A stretch of 64,000 nt of DNA from Streptomyces zaomyceticus. Lineage in GTDB: Bacteria; Actinomycetota; Actinomycetes; Streptomycetales; Streptomycetaceae. A program made the translations under genes and the position numbers. How positions within the stretch are numbered: position 1 is the first letter of the stretch; every line of letters begins with the position of its first letter. The notes beneath the pieces were generated by a model. The model was not told the DNA's origin and made no database searches. It worked only from the letters and a program-made list of their open reading frames with translations. Location of the stretch: positions 184,979 to 248,978 of the forward strand of contig NZ_BNBZ01000010.1 in NCBI RefSeq assembly GCF_014656215.1, written 5' to 3'. Below, piece by piece: positions 16,343 to 24,043 of this stretch.

Positions 16343-16846
16343 TCAGGCGGCGTCCTTCTCCAGGGTCACCAGGGTGAGTCCGGGGCCCACGTCACGGGTC
16401 GAGACCTGGGCGTAGCCCTTGCGGCGGTAGAGGCGCAGATTGCCCTCGCTGCGGTGACCGGTGAAGAGCTGGAAGCGCTTGGCGGACGGCGCCGGCCTCT
16501 CGGCGGTGTCGGCGGTGTCGGCGAAGTGACGCTCGATGCCGTCGAGGAGCCGGCCGCCGAGACCGTGCCGCCGCATGCGGGGGTGGACGATCAGCTTGGC
16601 GATCCGCACCGTGCCGTCCTCGTCGAGGCGGGCCCGTACGGAGGCCACGACCTCGTCACCGAGGCGCGCCACCAGCCCGTGTCCCTCGTCCAGTTCGGCG
16701 CGCAGGGCGTCGAGCGACTGGGTGAGCGGTTCGATGGACCAGTCCCCGTACAGCTCCGCCTCGCTCTGGTAGCAGAGGTACTGCAGCTTCAGGATGTGCT
16801 CCGCGTCCTGTGCGTCCGCCGCTGAGATGGTCACACTCAGGCCCAT
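16343..16846 (-). CDS. GNAT acetyltransferase
   Basis: This 167-residue protein has a GNAT fold: EDGTVRIAKLIVHPRMRRHGLGGRLLDGIERHFA carries the beta-4 strand and the acetyl-CoA loop (RMRRHGLGGRLL), and NLRLYRRKGYAQVS is the usual C-terminal motif. The start at 16846 is supported by GGGAGG 8 nt upstream; the open frame continues 11 codons. It converges 1 bp from the plus-strand membrane gene. Substrate unknown. Confidence 0.85.
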   Translation of the reverse strand: MGLSVTISAADAQDAEHILKLQYLCYQSEAELYGDWSIEPLTQSLDALRAELDEGHGLVARLGDEVVASVRARLDEDGTVRIAKLIVHPRMRRHGLGGRLLDGIERHFADTADTAERPAPSAKRFQLFTGHRSEGNLRLYRRKGYAQVSTRDVGPGLTLVTLEKDAA

Positions 16847-16883
16847 GTGTGCACGCCTCCCGCTCATCTGGTCGATCATCGGT

Positions 16884-17489
16884 TTACCGCACCCTTCCCC
16901 GTCGGCCGGGGGCGGGAACCTCTGCAGCCAGCATTCTGCGCAGGCATCCCAGGCAACGGGAACGCATCGGCCCCAGACTGCCCTGTGAGATACCCAACTC
17001 TCCTGCGATTTCCCGGTAGGTGTGGTCCTCGGGGTCGAGCATCGCGGTCAGCACCCGGGGGCAGCGGCCGGGTGTCCGGGTGACCGCGGCGCGCAGGGTG
17101 CGGCGCCCCTCGGCGGCCATCAGGGAGTGCTCCGGGGAACCCTGGGGTTCCGCCCCGCCGGCGTCGTGGGCGGGCTCGTCGCGGTAGGGGCGTTCGCGGT
17201 CGCTGGTCCTGCGGGCGCGGCGGGCCTCCGCGCGGACGGCCCGGCGCAGCCATTCGGCGGGCCGCTCGGGCGCGGCGCCGGTCTCCCGGAGCTGCTCGAG
17301 GAGGCGGAGCCAGACGGCCTGTTCCAGATCGCCGGGGTCCATGCCGGCGGCCGGCGCCTCGGCGTCCGACTCGGCGGCGAGCAGCGGGGCGAGCGCGGCG
17401 AGAAGCCCGGGGGTGGCGGCCGCGTGGACGCTCTCGGGAGTGGCGGAAGCGGCGGGAGTGGTGGTGCCGGGGGTGGTCATGACCGGCAC
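16884..17489 (-). CDS. ECF-like RNA polymerase sigma factor
   Basis: This roughly 200-residue protein has an Ala-rich N-terminus, a region-2-like segment (GMDPGDLEQAVWLRLLEQLRETG..RPAEWLRRAVRAEARR) and a clear region 4 helix-turn-helix (HTYREIAGELGISQGSLGPMRSRCLGCLRRML). LGPMRSRCLGCLRR is typical of actinobacterial ECF regulators that recognise -35 elements. No anti-sigma gene is adjacent. The start may be the GTG at 17489 or the ATG at 17480. Confidence 0.75.
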   Translation of the reverse strand: MPVMTTPGTTTPAASATPESVHAAATPGLLAALAPLLAAESDAEAPAAGMDPGDLEQAVWLRLLEQLRETGAAPERPAEWLRRAVRAEARRARRTSDRERPYRDEPAHDAGGAEPQGSPEHSLMAAEGRRTLRAAVTRTPGRCPRVLTAMLDPEDHTYREIAGELGISQGSLGPMRSRCLGCLRRMLAAEVPAPGRRGRVR

Positions 17490-17546
17490 GATGCCGGGGC
17501 ACGCGTGCGTGGTTGCGGTGCGGGGCGTAAACCACCCGGGAGGACG

Positions 17547-17577
17547 GTGTGCGGACCCGGCGACCGGGTCCGCACAC
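17547..17577. terminator. terminator after the glycerophosphodiesterase gene
   Basis: A 14-bp perfect stem (17547-17560 with 17564-17577) has a 3-nt loop and begins 9 bp from the 3' end of the minus-strand phosphodiesterase gene, upstream of the sigma-factor gene. Confidence 0.75.
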
Positions 17578-17586
17578 CCGCCCGGC

Positions 17587-18768
17587 TCAGTCGCGGGCGG
17601 TGAAGTCCGCCGCGCCGAGCAGGGCCGTGTCGGGGTTGTCGGAGAAGATGCCGTCGATCCCCGTCTCCAGGTACCGCTTCAGGGCGCCGAAGGAGTCGCC
17701 GTACGCCGTCGGATCGGTCCCCCTGCGGAAGTCCGCGGGCAGGAAGCTGTTCTCGTTGCGGTGGGTGTAGGGGTGGAGGATCAGGCCCTGCGCGTGCGCG
17801 TCGCGGACCAGGGTGGTCGGGTCGCCGAGCCGGCCGCTCGCGTCCTTGGGGATCACCAGGTCGAGGGTGGGGCCGATGCCCCACGCGTACGAGGCGATCC
17901 AGCGCAGGCCCTCGGGCGTGACCAGATCGGCGACCGTCCGCGGGTCCCCGGCCCGGACGAAGTCCCAGGGGCGGCTGTTCGCACCGGAGAGCAGGACCAC
18001 GCCGGGAGAGCCGACCAGCTTCGCGAGGCGCTGGATGCTGCTGGGCTCGAAGGACTGGAGGAAGACCGGGGAGTTCGCGCGGTGGCGGCCGTAGCGGCGC
18101 AGCAGTCCGGCGAGCCGCTCCTCCAGGCCGAGGCCGAGGGAGCGGAAGTAGGTGGGGTGCTTGGTCTCGACGTGGAGCCAGATCTCGCGGCCCCGGCGGC
18201 GGCCCTCCTCGTCGGCCCAGCGCAGCACCTCCTCGAAGGTGGGGATCGTCCAGCGGCCGTCGTAGAGGGTGTTCTCCTGGCGGACGGCGGGGATGCGCTC
18301 CTTGGCCCGCAGGGTCTTGAGCTCGGCGAGTGTGAAGTCCTCGGTGAACCAGCCGGTGATCGCGGTGCCGTCGACGCTCTTGGTGGTCTTCCGCGAGGTG
18401 AACTCGGGGTGGTCGGCGACGTCGGTGGTGCCGGTGATGTCGTTCTCGTGGCGGCAGACGAGGTGTCCGTCCTTGGTGGGGACGAGGTCCTGCTCGATGA
18501 CATGGGCGCCGAGGTCGAGGGCGTGCCGGTAGGAGCCGAGGGTGTGCTCGGGGCGGTATCCGCTGGCGCCGCGGTGGGCGATGACGGTGGGGACGGGGAG
18601 GGAACGGTAGCCGCCGTGACCGTGTCCCCGGCCGGCGGTGGGCCGGGCCCCGGCCGCCTGCGCGGTGCCGGCGCCGGCCGCGAGGGCCGTGGAGGCTCCG
18701 AGGACGGTGGCGCCCGCCGCTCCGAGAACCGTGCGCCGGGCCGGGATCCGGCGTTCGCCCTGGGTCAT
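17587..18768 (-). CDS. secreted glycerophosphodiester phosphodiesterase
   Basis: This 393-residue protein begins with a twin-arginine signal (ARRTVLGAAGATVLGASTALAA). The catalytic domain has the GDPD signature VIAHRGASGYRPEHTLGSY, with the pair HRG and E, then IEQDLVPTKDGHLVCRHE, which supplies metal ligands and the second histidine, and GIDGIFSDNPD at the end. Such enzymes release glycerol-3-phosphate from deacylated phospholipids or teichoic acid and may scavenge phosphate. It follows no obvious operon partner; the acyltransferase upstream is divergent. Confidence 0.9.
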   Translation of the reverse strand: MTQGERRIPARRTVLGAAGATVLGASTALAAGAGTAQAAGARPTAGRGHGHGGYRSLPVPTVIAHRGASGYRPEHTLGSYRHALDLGAHVIEQDLVPTKDGHLVCRHENDITGTTDVADHPEFTSRKTTKSVDGTAITGWFTEDFTLAELKTLRAKERIPAVRQENTLYDGRWTIPTFEEVLRWADEEGRRRGREIWLHVETKHPTYFRSLGLGLEERLAGLLRRYGRHRANSPVFLQSFEPSSIQRLAKLVGSPGVVLLSGANSRPWDFVRAGDPRTVADLVTPEGLRWIASYAWGIGPTLDLVIPKDASGRLGDPTTLVRDAHAQGLILHPYTHRNENSFLPADFRRGTDPTAYGDSFGALKRYLETGIDGIFSDNPDTALLGAADFTARD

Positions 18769-18988
18769 GAGGTGTCCTCCTGTGTCATGTCCCGCACCTG
18801 TCGACGGGTGCCCCCGACGCTAGGCACCGGGCCCCTACGGATGGCAGACCTCCGCCGAACATGGCGGAAACACACGTCAACACTGCGTATCCACTCGGTG
18901 AACCCGATGTGCGCGCGGACGTGACCCGCGAGTATCGTCGCCACCTGCACCGTCAGCTCGACTGACCCGCGTCCCACCGGAGGAACCG

Positions 18989-19660
18989 TTGTCCCGTCTC
19001 GCGATCATCAAGGCAGTGCTCGGGCCGGTCATGCGCCTGATGTTCCGCCCCCGCGTGGAGGGCGCCGAGAACATTCCGGGGACCGGTCCCGTCATCCTCG
19101 CGGGCAACCACCTGACCTTCATCGACTCGATGATCATGCCGATCTGCCTGGACCGTCCGGTCTACTTCATCGGCAAGGACGAGTACGTGACGGGCAAGGG
19201 CCTCAAGGGCCGGGCGATGGCCTGGTTCTTCACCAGCGTCGGCATGATCCCGGTGGACCGGGACGGCGGCCGCGGTGGTGTGGCGGCCCTGATGACGGGT
19301 CGCCGGGTCCTCGAGGAGGGCAAGATCTTCTCGATCTACCCGGAGGGCACCCGCTCCCCCGACGGCCGTCTGTACCGGGGCCGTACGGGCATCGCCCGGC
19401 TCACCCTGATGACGGGCGCGCCGGTGATCCCGTTCGCGATGATCGGCACCGACAAGATCCAGCCCGGCGGGGCGGGCTTCCCGCGGCCGGGCCGGGTGAC
19501 GGTCCGCTTCGGCGAGGCGATGGAGTTCTCCCGGTACGACGGGATGGACCGCGACCGCTATGTGCTGCGCGCGGTGACGGACTCCGTGATGGCCGAGGTC
19601 ATGCGTCTCTCCGGCCAGGAGTACGTGGACATGTACGCCACCAAGGCGAAGGCCGCGTAG
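18989..19660 (+). CDS. 1-acyl-glycerol-3-phosphate acyltransferase (PlsC family)
   Basis: This 223-residue protein has the acyltransferase motifs in order: AGNHLTFIDSM (the H-x4-D catalytic pair), GMIPVDRDGGRGG, SIYPEGTRSPDG, and APVIPFAMIGT. It is expected to acylate lysophosphatidate on the inner membrane face during phospholipid synthesis. The start is a TTG at 18989, chosen because GGAGG precedes it by 6 nt. The neighbouring divergent gene encodes a phospholipid-headgroup hydrolase. Confidence 0.88.
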   Translation: MSRLAIIKAVLGPVMRLMFRPRVEGAENIPGTGPVILAGNHLTFIDSMIMPICLDRPVYFIGKDEYVTGKGLKGRAMAWFFTSVGMIPVDRDGGRGGVAALMTGRRVLEEGKIFSIYPEGTRSPDGRLYRGRTGIARLTLMTGAPVIPFAMIGTDKIQPGGAGFPRPGRVTVRFGEAMEFSRYDGMDRDRYVLRAVTDSVMAEVMRLSGQEYVDMYATKAKAA

Positions 19661-19695
19661 TCCCGTGGGGCCGGACGGTCCCGTACACACGTGAA

Positions 19696-19729
19696 GGTGC
19701 CCCGTACAGTCCTCGCTGTACGGGGCACC
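19696..19729. terminator. bidirectional terminator between acyltransferase and MFS genes
   Basis: A 14-bp perfect stem (19696-19709 with 19716-19729) with a 6-nt loop lies between the convergent acyltransferase and MFS exporter genes. Confidence 0.8.
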
Positions 19730-19757
19730 CTCATGTGCGGGATCGTGTTCCCGGGCG

Positions 19758-21302
19758 TCAGTGCTCGACGCCGTCCTCCAGCTTCTGGCCCTTGAGCAGG
19801 AACCAGGCCGCGACCGCCGTCGCGAGGAGGACCGCCGCGCCGACACCGGCCGCGATCCGCAGACCGTCGACGAAGGCCTCCTGGGCGGCCGACACCAGGG
19901 CCGTCGCCGTGTCGGGGGCGAGACCGCCGGAGGCCTCGACCGCTCCGCCGAGCGATTCGTGGGCGGCGGACGCGACGTCGGAGGGGACTCCGGCCGGGGT
20001 GGCGAAGCCGCGGTAGACGCCCGTCACGATCGAACCGAGGACGGCGATGCCGAGCGCGGCGCCCAGTTCGTATGCGGTCTCGGAGACCGCGGAGGCGGAT
20101 CCGGCCTGGTCCTTCGGGACGGTCGAGAGGATGACGTCCGCGGTGACGGTGAAGGCGAAACCGGCGCCCACACCGACGACGAGCAGGGCGGCACCGAGCA
20201 GCGGGTAGCCGGTGTGCTGGTCCAGCGTCGTCAGGACCGCGAGGGAGAGGCCGACCGCGGCGAGGCCGCCGGCCACCACGGACCGGACCGAGAAGCGTCG
20301 GGCCACGAGGCCCGCGATCAGACCGGCCGTGACGGCGCCGACCGCCGCCGGGAGTTCGGCGAGTCCGGCCTCCAGGGGCTGGCGGCCCTGGACCAGTTGG
20401 AAGAACTGGGACAGGAAGAACACCAGGCCGGAGAGGCCGAGGATGGTCAGCAGGTCGGCGAGGACGGCGCCCGAGAAACCGCGGTGACGGAACAGGCGCA
20501 TGTCCAGGAGCGGCGCGGGCAGGGTCAGCTGCCTGCGGACGAACCAGGTCAGGGCCGCGGCACCGGCGAGGGCGGCGACGCCCGCGTCGAGGGAGAGGCC
20601 GTGCGAGGCCAGCTCCTTGATCGCGTAGACGATGCCGATCAGGCCGACGAGGGAGAGTGTGACGCTCGGCAGGTCCCACGGGCCCGGGTTCGGGTTCTTG
20701 GACTCGGGGATCAGCTTGATGCCGACGAAGACGAGGACCGCCATGACGGGCAGGTTGATGAGGAAGACCGAGCCCCACCAGAAGTGCTCCAGGAGGAAAC
20801 CGCCGACGACCGGTCCGACGGCGGCGCCGGCCGAGGCCATGGCGCCCCAGACACCGATGGCGAGGCTGCGTTCGCGCGGGTCGTGGAAGAGGTTGCGGAT
20901 CAGCGCCAGGGTGGACGGCATCAGGGTCGCGCCGGCGACACCGAGCAGCGCACGGGCCACGATCATCATCTCGGGGCTGGTCGCGTAGGCGTTCAGCACG
21001 GAGACGGCGCCGAAGGCGGTGGCACCGATCAGGAGCAGCTTCTTGCGGCCGATGCGGTCACCGAGGCTGCCCATGGAGACCAGGAGTCCGGCGATGACGA
21101 AGGAGTAGACGTCACCGATCCAGAGCAGCTGGGTGCCGGAGGGCTTCAGGTCCTCGGAGAGGAAGGGGGTGGCGAGTCCCAGCACCGTGGCGTCGACCGC
21201 CACGAGGAGGACGGCCAGGACGAGAACGGAGAGGGCGAGCCACCGGCCGGGGCGGCGCACGCCCTCGGTATGGCCCGTGGTCTCGAGGGTGCTGGTGGTC
21301 AC
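19758..21302 (-). CDS. MFS multidrug exporter (DHA2, 14-helix type)
   Basis: This 514-residue protein has about 14 predicted membrane helices and the drug/proton antiporter motifs: VLLVAVDATVLGLATPFLSEDL in helix 1, motif A as GSLGDRIGRKKLLLIG, and motif C-like GAAVGPVVGG in helix 5. Its ATG overlaps the stop of the upstream TetR gene as ATGA. A TetR repressor made from the same transcript is the usual arrangement for ligand-induced efflux. Its substrate cannot be told. Confidence 0.9.
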   Translation of the reverse strand: MTTSTLETTGHTEGVRRPGRWLALSVLVLAVLLVAVDATVLGLATPFLSEDLKPSGTQLLWIGDVYSFVIAGLLVSMGSLGDRIGRKKLLLIGATAFGAVSVLNAYATSPEMMIVARALLGVAGATLMPSTLALIRNLFHDPRERSLAIGVWGAMASAGAAVGPVVGGFLLEHFWWGSVFLINLPVMAVLVFVGIKLIPESKNPNPGPWDLPSVTLSLVGLIGIVYAIKELASHGLSLDAGVAALAGAAALTWFVRRQLTLPAPLLDMRLFRHRGFSGAVLADLLTILGLSGLVFFLSQFFQLVQGRQPLEAGLAELPAAVGAVTAGLIAGLVARRFSVRSVVAGGLAAVGLSLAVLTTLDQHTGYPLLGAALLVVGVGAGFAFTVTADVILSTVPKDQAGSASAVSETAYELGAALGIAVLGSIVTGVYRGFATPAGVPSDVASAAHESLGGAVEASGGLAPDTATALVSAAQEAFVDGLRIAAGVGAAVLLATAVAAWFLLKGQKLEDGVEH

Positions 21303-21850
21303 TTCTCCACGCTCCTGCGCGCTCCGCCGAGCAGCAGCTCGGCGATCATGTACTGGAAGTCCTTGGCGGCGACCCGGCCGTCCTGCACGGCCCAGGCGCC
21401 GGAACCGATGAGCCCGTAGAGGGCCTCGGTGAGCCAGGCGGGGGTCAGGTCGATCCGGAAGGTGCCCTCTTCCTGGCCGCGCCGGAAGAGGTCGGAGACC
21501 CGGGCGTCGAGGCGGGCCCAGCCTTCGTTCTGCTGGTCGCCCTCGAAGAGCTGGTTCTCGGTCACGAGGAACGACAGCAGGGGCGCGACGGGCTCCACCT
21601 CGGCGACGAGCCTTCGTACGGCCTCGTCCGCGGGACCTTCGTCGGTCCGGGCCCGGTCGTGGGCCGCCTCCAGCTCCTGGATCCCGAGCTCTTCGAGCGC
21701 CCGCACGAGGGCGTCCCGCCCGGCGAACTGCCGGTGCAGCGTGGCCCTGCCGATTCCGGCGGCCCGCGCGACCTCGTCCATGGTGGCGGTCGCCCTGCGG
21801 GAGAGCAGGGCGGCGGCGGCACGGAGCACCTGGGTGCGATCGACTGACAT
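21299..21850 (-). CDS. TetR-family repressor of the adjacent exporter
   Basis: This 183-residue protein has the N-terminal helix-turn-helix ATMDEVARAAGIGRATLHRQFAGRDALVRAL and a helical C-terminal ligand domain. The start at 21850 gives the normal MSVDRTQVLRAAAALL beginning; the longer frame begins with a TTG inside the operator palindrome and is unlikely. It is translationally coupled to the MFS gene. A perfect palindrome about 20 bp upstream of its start is the likely operator for autoregulation. Confidence 0.9.
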   Translation of the reverse strand: MSVDRTQVLRAAAALLSRRATATMDEVARAAGIGRATLHRQFAGRDALVRALEELGIQELEAAHDRARTDEGPADEAVRRLVAEVEPVAPLLSFLVTENQLFEGDQQNEGWARLDARVSDLFRRGQEEGTFRIDLTPAWLTEALYGLIGSGAWAVQDGRVAAKDFQYMIAELLLGGARRSVEK

Positions 21851-21868
21851 GAGACGACCATACACCAG

Positions 21869-21888
21869 ATGAGACATCAATGTCTCAT
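21869..21888. promoter_or_regulatory. probable TetR operator palindrome
   Basis: ATGAGACAT-CA-ATGTCTCAT is a perfect 9-bp inverted repeat with a 2-nt centre, lying between the divergent TetR-MFS operon and the HAD gene. Its size and place match TetR-family operators. It could control both directions. Confidence 0.75.
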
Positions 21889-21935
21889 TCGATATTCGAA
21901 TGCCTCACTGGGGGCAAGGACGGAATGCTGTGAAC

Positions 21936-22445
21936 ATGACCAAGCCACTGCTCCTGATCGACGTCGACGGACCGCTCAACCCGTACGCGGCCAAGCCCGA
22001 GCGACGTCCTGCGGGATACGGCACGCACAGGATGCACCCCACGGGCTGGACGGGGGCGAAGCCTCTCCGGGTGTGGCTCAATCCGGACCACGGCGACGAA
22101 CTGCTCGCGCTCGCCGAGGCGTACGAGCTGGTGTGGGCGACGACCTGGAAGGGCGAGGCGAACGCCTGGATCGGGCCGCGGCTCGGGCTTCCGGAGCTGC
22201 CGTTCGTCGACTGGCCCCAGATGCACGGAAAGGCCCCTCGCGGGACCTTCTGGAAGACGCAGTACATCCTGGAGTACGCGGCCGGGCGGCCGTTCGCCTG
22301 GGTCGACGACGACATCACCCCGTTCGACCACGAGTACGTGGAGCAGAACCACCTCGCCGCCGCCCTGCTGCTGCGCATCGACGAACGGATCGGGCTGATC
22401 CGTGCGGACTTCGACGCGCTCGCGGAGTGGGCGGCGGCGCTGTGA
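21936..22445 (+). CDS. HAD-superfamily hydrolase-like protein
   Basis: This 169-residue protein begins MTKPLLLIDVDGPLNPY, where DVDG is HAD motif I. Motif II may be the threonine of WATTWKGEAN, and FAWVDDDITPFD is motif-IV-like. It lacks a large cap domain. Small HADs of this type occur widely in actinobacteria without a known substrate. The start is chosen at the ATG with GGA about 10 nt upstream. It is divergent from the TetR gene and might share the operator. Confidence 0.75.
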   Translation: MTKPLLLIDVDGPLNPYAAKPERRPAGYGTHRMHPTGWTGAKPLRVWLNPDHGDELLALAEAYELVWATTWKGEANAWIGPRLGLPELPFVDWPQMHGKAPRGTFWKTQYILEYAAGRPFAWVDDDITPFDHEYVEQNHLAAALLLRIDERIGLIRADFDALAEWAAAL

Positions 22446-22470
22446 CGCGTTGAGGGGTGCTCCTGCGTGG

Positions 22471-23901
22471 CTACTTCCGCTTGGCGGTGGCCCATGCGTG
22501 CTGGATCACCAGGTCCGCCTTGACCTCGACCAGCTGGGTGGCGACCGCCGAGGGGGCGGTGCCGCCGCGGCCGTCGCGGGAGGCGAGGGCGCCCGGGACG
22601 TCGAGGACCGTGCGGACCTCGGGGGTGAGGTGCTCGGAGATCTTGGCGAACTGCTCGTCCGTGAGCTCGTCGAGCTCCTTGCCCTCGGACTCGGCGACCT
22701 TCACGCACTCGCCGGCGACCTCGTGCGCCACCCGGAACGGCACGCCCTGCTTGACCAGCCACTCCGCGATGTCCGTCGCGAGGGAGAAGCCAGCGGGGGC
22801 CAGCTCCTCCATGCGCTCGCGGTTGACCGTGAGCGTGGCCATCATGCCGGTGAAGGCCGGCAGCAGGACCTCCAGCTGGTCGCAGGAGTCGAAGACCGGC
22901 TCCTTGTCCTCCTGGAGGTCGCGGTTGTACGCGAGCGGGAGGGCCTTGAGGGTGGCGAGCAGGCCCGTCAGGTTGCCGATGAGCCGGCCCGACTTGCCCC
23001 GCGCCAGCTCGGCGATGTCCGGGTTCTTCTTCTGCGGCATGATCGACGAGCCGGTGGAGAAGGCGTCGTGGAGGGTCACGAAGGAGAACTCCTTCGTGTT
23101 CCAGATGATGATCTCCTCCGCGATCCGCGAGAGGTTGATGCCGATCATCGCGGTGATGAAGGCGAACTCGGCGACGAAGTCACGGGAGGCCGTGCCGTCG
23201 ATCGAGTTGCCGACCGAGCCGCGTTCGAAGCCCAGGTCCTTGGCGACGGCCTCGGGGTCGAGCCCGAGGGAGGAGCCGGCGAGGGCACCGGAGCCGTACG
23301 GGGAGACCGCCGTCCGGGTGTCCCACTGCCGCAGCCGCTCCGCGTCCCGGGAGAGGGACTGGGCGTGGGCCAGGACATGGTGGGCGAAGAGCACGGGCTG
23401 GGCGTGCTGGAGGTGCGTCCGGCCGGGCATGGCGACGTCCGCGTGCGCCTCGGCGAGGCCGACGAGCGCGTCCTGGAGGTCGGCGACGAGGCCGCCGATG
23501 ATCCGGGCGTGGTCGCGCAGGTACATCCGGAAGAGAGTGGCGACCTGGTCGTTGCGGGACCGGCCGGCGCGCAGCTTGCCGCCGAGGTCCGGGCCGACGC
23601 GCTCCAGGAGACCCCGCTCCAGGGCGGTGTGGACGTCCTCGTCGGCGATGGTTCCGACGAGGGTGCCGTCGGCGACGTCCGCCTCCAGCCGGTCGAGGCC
23701 GGCGAGCATGCCGGTCAGCTCGTCGTCGGTGAGCAGCCCGGCCTTGTGCAGCACGCGCGCGTGGGCACGGGAGCCGGCGATGTCGTACGGCGCGAGACGC
23801 CAGTCGAAGTGGACCGACGCGGAGAGCTTCGCCAGGGCCTCGGCGGGGCCGTCGGCGAACCGTCCGCCCCAGAGCCGGACATCACCGTTGTTGCTGCTCA
23901 C
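22471..23901 (-). CDS. argH: argininosuccinate lyase
   Basis: This 476-residue protein of the fumarase/aspartase superfamily has RLWGGRFADGPAEAL at the start and the family signature GSSIMPQKKNPD, whose flexible loop carries the catalytic serine. SRSRNDQ-type residues appear as RAGRSRNDQVATLFR. It splits argininosuccinate into arginine and fumarate, the last step of arginine synthesis. The ATG at 23901 is followed upstream by an 18-bp ARG box, so ArgR repression is likely. It is transcribed apart from the argCJBDR operon 3 kb away. Confidence 0.96.
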   Translation of the reverse strand: MSSNNGDVRLWGGRFADGPAEALAKLSASVHFDWRLAPYDIAGSRAHARVLHKAGLLTDDELTGMLAGLDRLEADVADGTLVGTIADEDVHTALERGLLERVGPDLGGKLRAGRSRNDQVATLFRMYLRDHARIIGGLVADLQDALVGLAEAHADVAMPGRTHLQHAQPVLFAHHVLAHAQSLSRDAERLRQWDTRTAVSPYGSGALAGSSLGLDPEAVAKDLGFERGSVGNSIDGTASRDFVAEFAFITAMIGINLSRIAEEIIIWNTKEFSFVTLHDAFSTGSSIMPQKKNPDIAELARGKSGRLIGNLTGLLATLKALPLAYNRDLQEDKEPVFDSCDQLEVLLPAFTGMMATLTVNRERMEELAPAGFSLATDIAEWLVKQGVPFRVAHEVAGECVKVAESEGKELDELTDEQFAKISEHLTPEVRTVLDVPGALASRDGRGGTAPSAVATQLVEVKADLVIQHAWATAKRK

Positions 23902-23930
23902 TGCTGCTCCTCAGTCTTCGCGACCATCGA

Positions 23931-23948
23931 TATGCATGAGTATGCAGA
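23931..23948. promoter_or_regulatory. ARG box (ArgR operator) upstream of argH
   Basis: TATGCAT-GAGT-ATGCAGA fits the ArgR consensus T-N-TG-N-AT-N4-AT-N-CA-N-A at every fixed position. It lies 30 bp upstream of the argH start. A further half-site-like GCATGATTCG follows at 23954-23963. Confidence 0.8.
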
Positions 23949-24043
23949 ACTCCGCATGATTCGTCAATCTGAGCGGGGTCCGGTCCGTCTGGAGGCGGAA
24001 TAATCGCAGGTGGACGGCGTGCGGCAGCGCCACAGTCCGGCGC

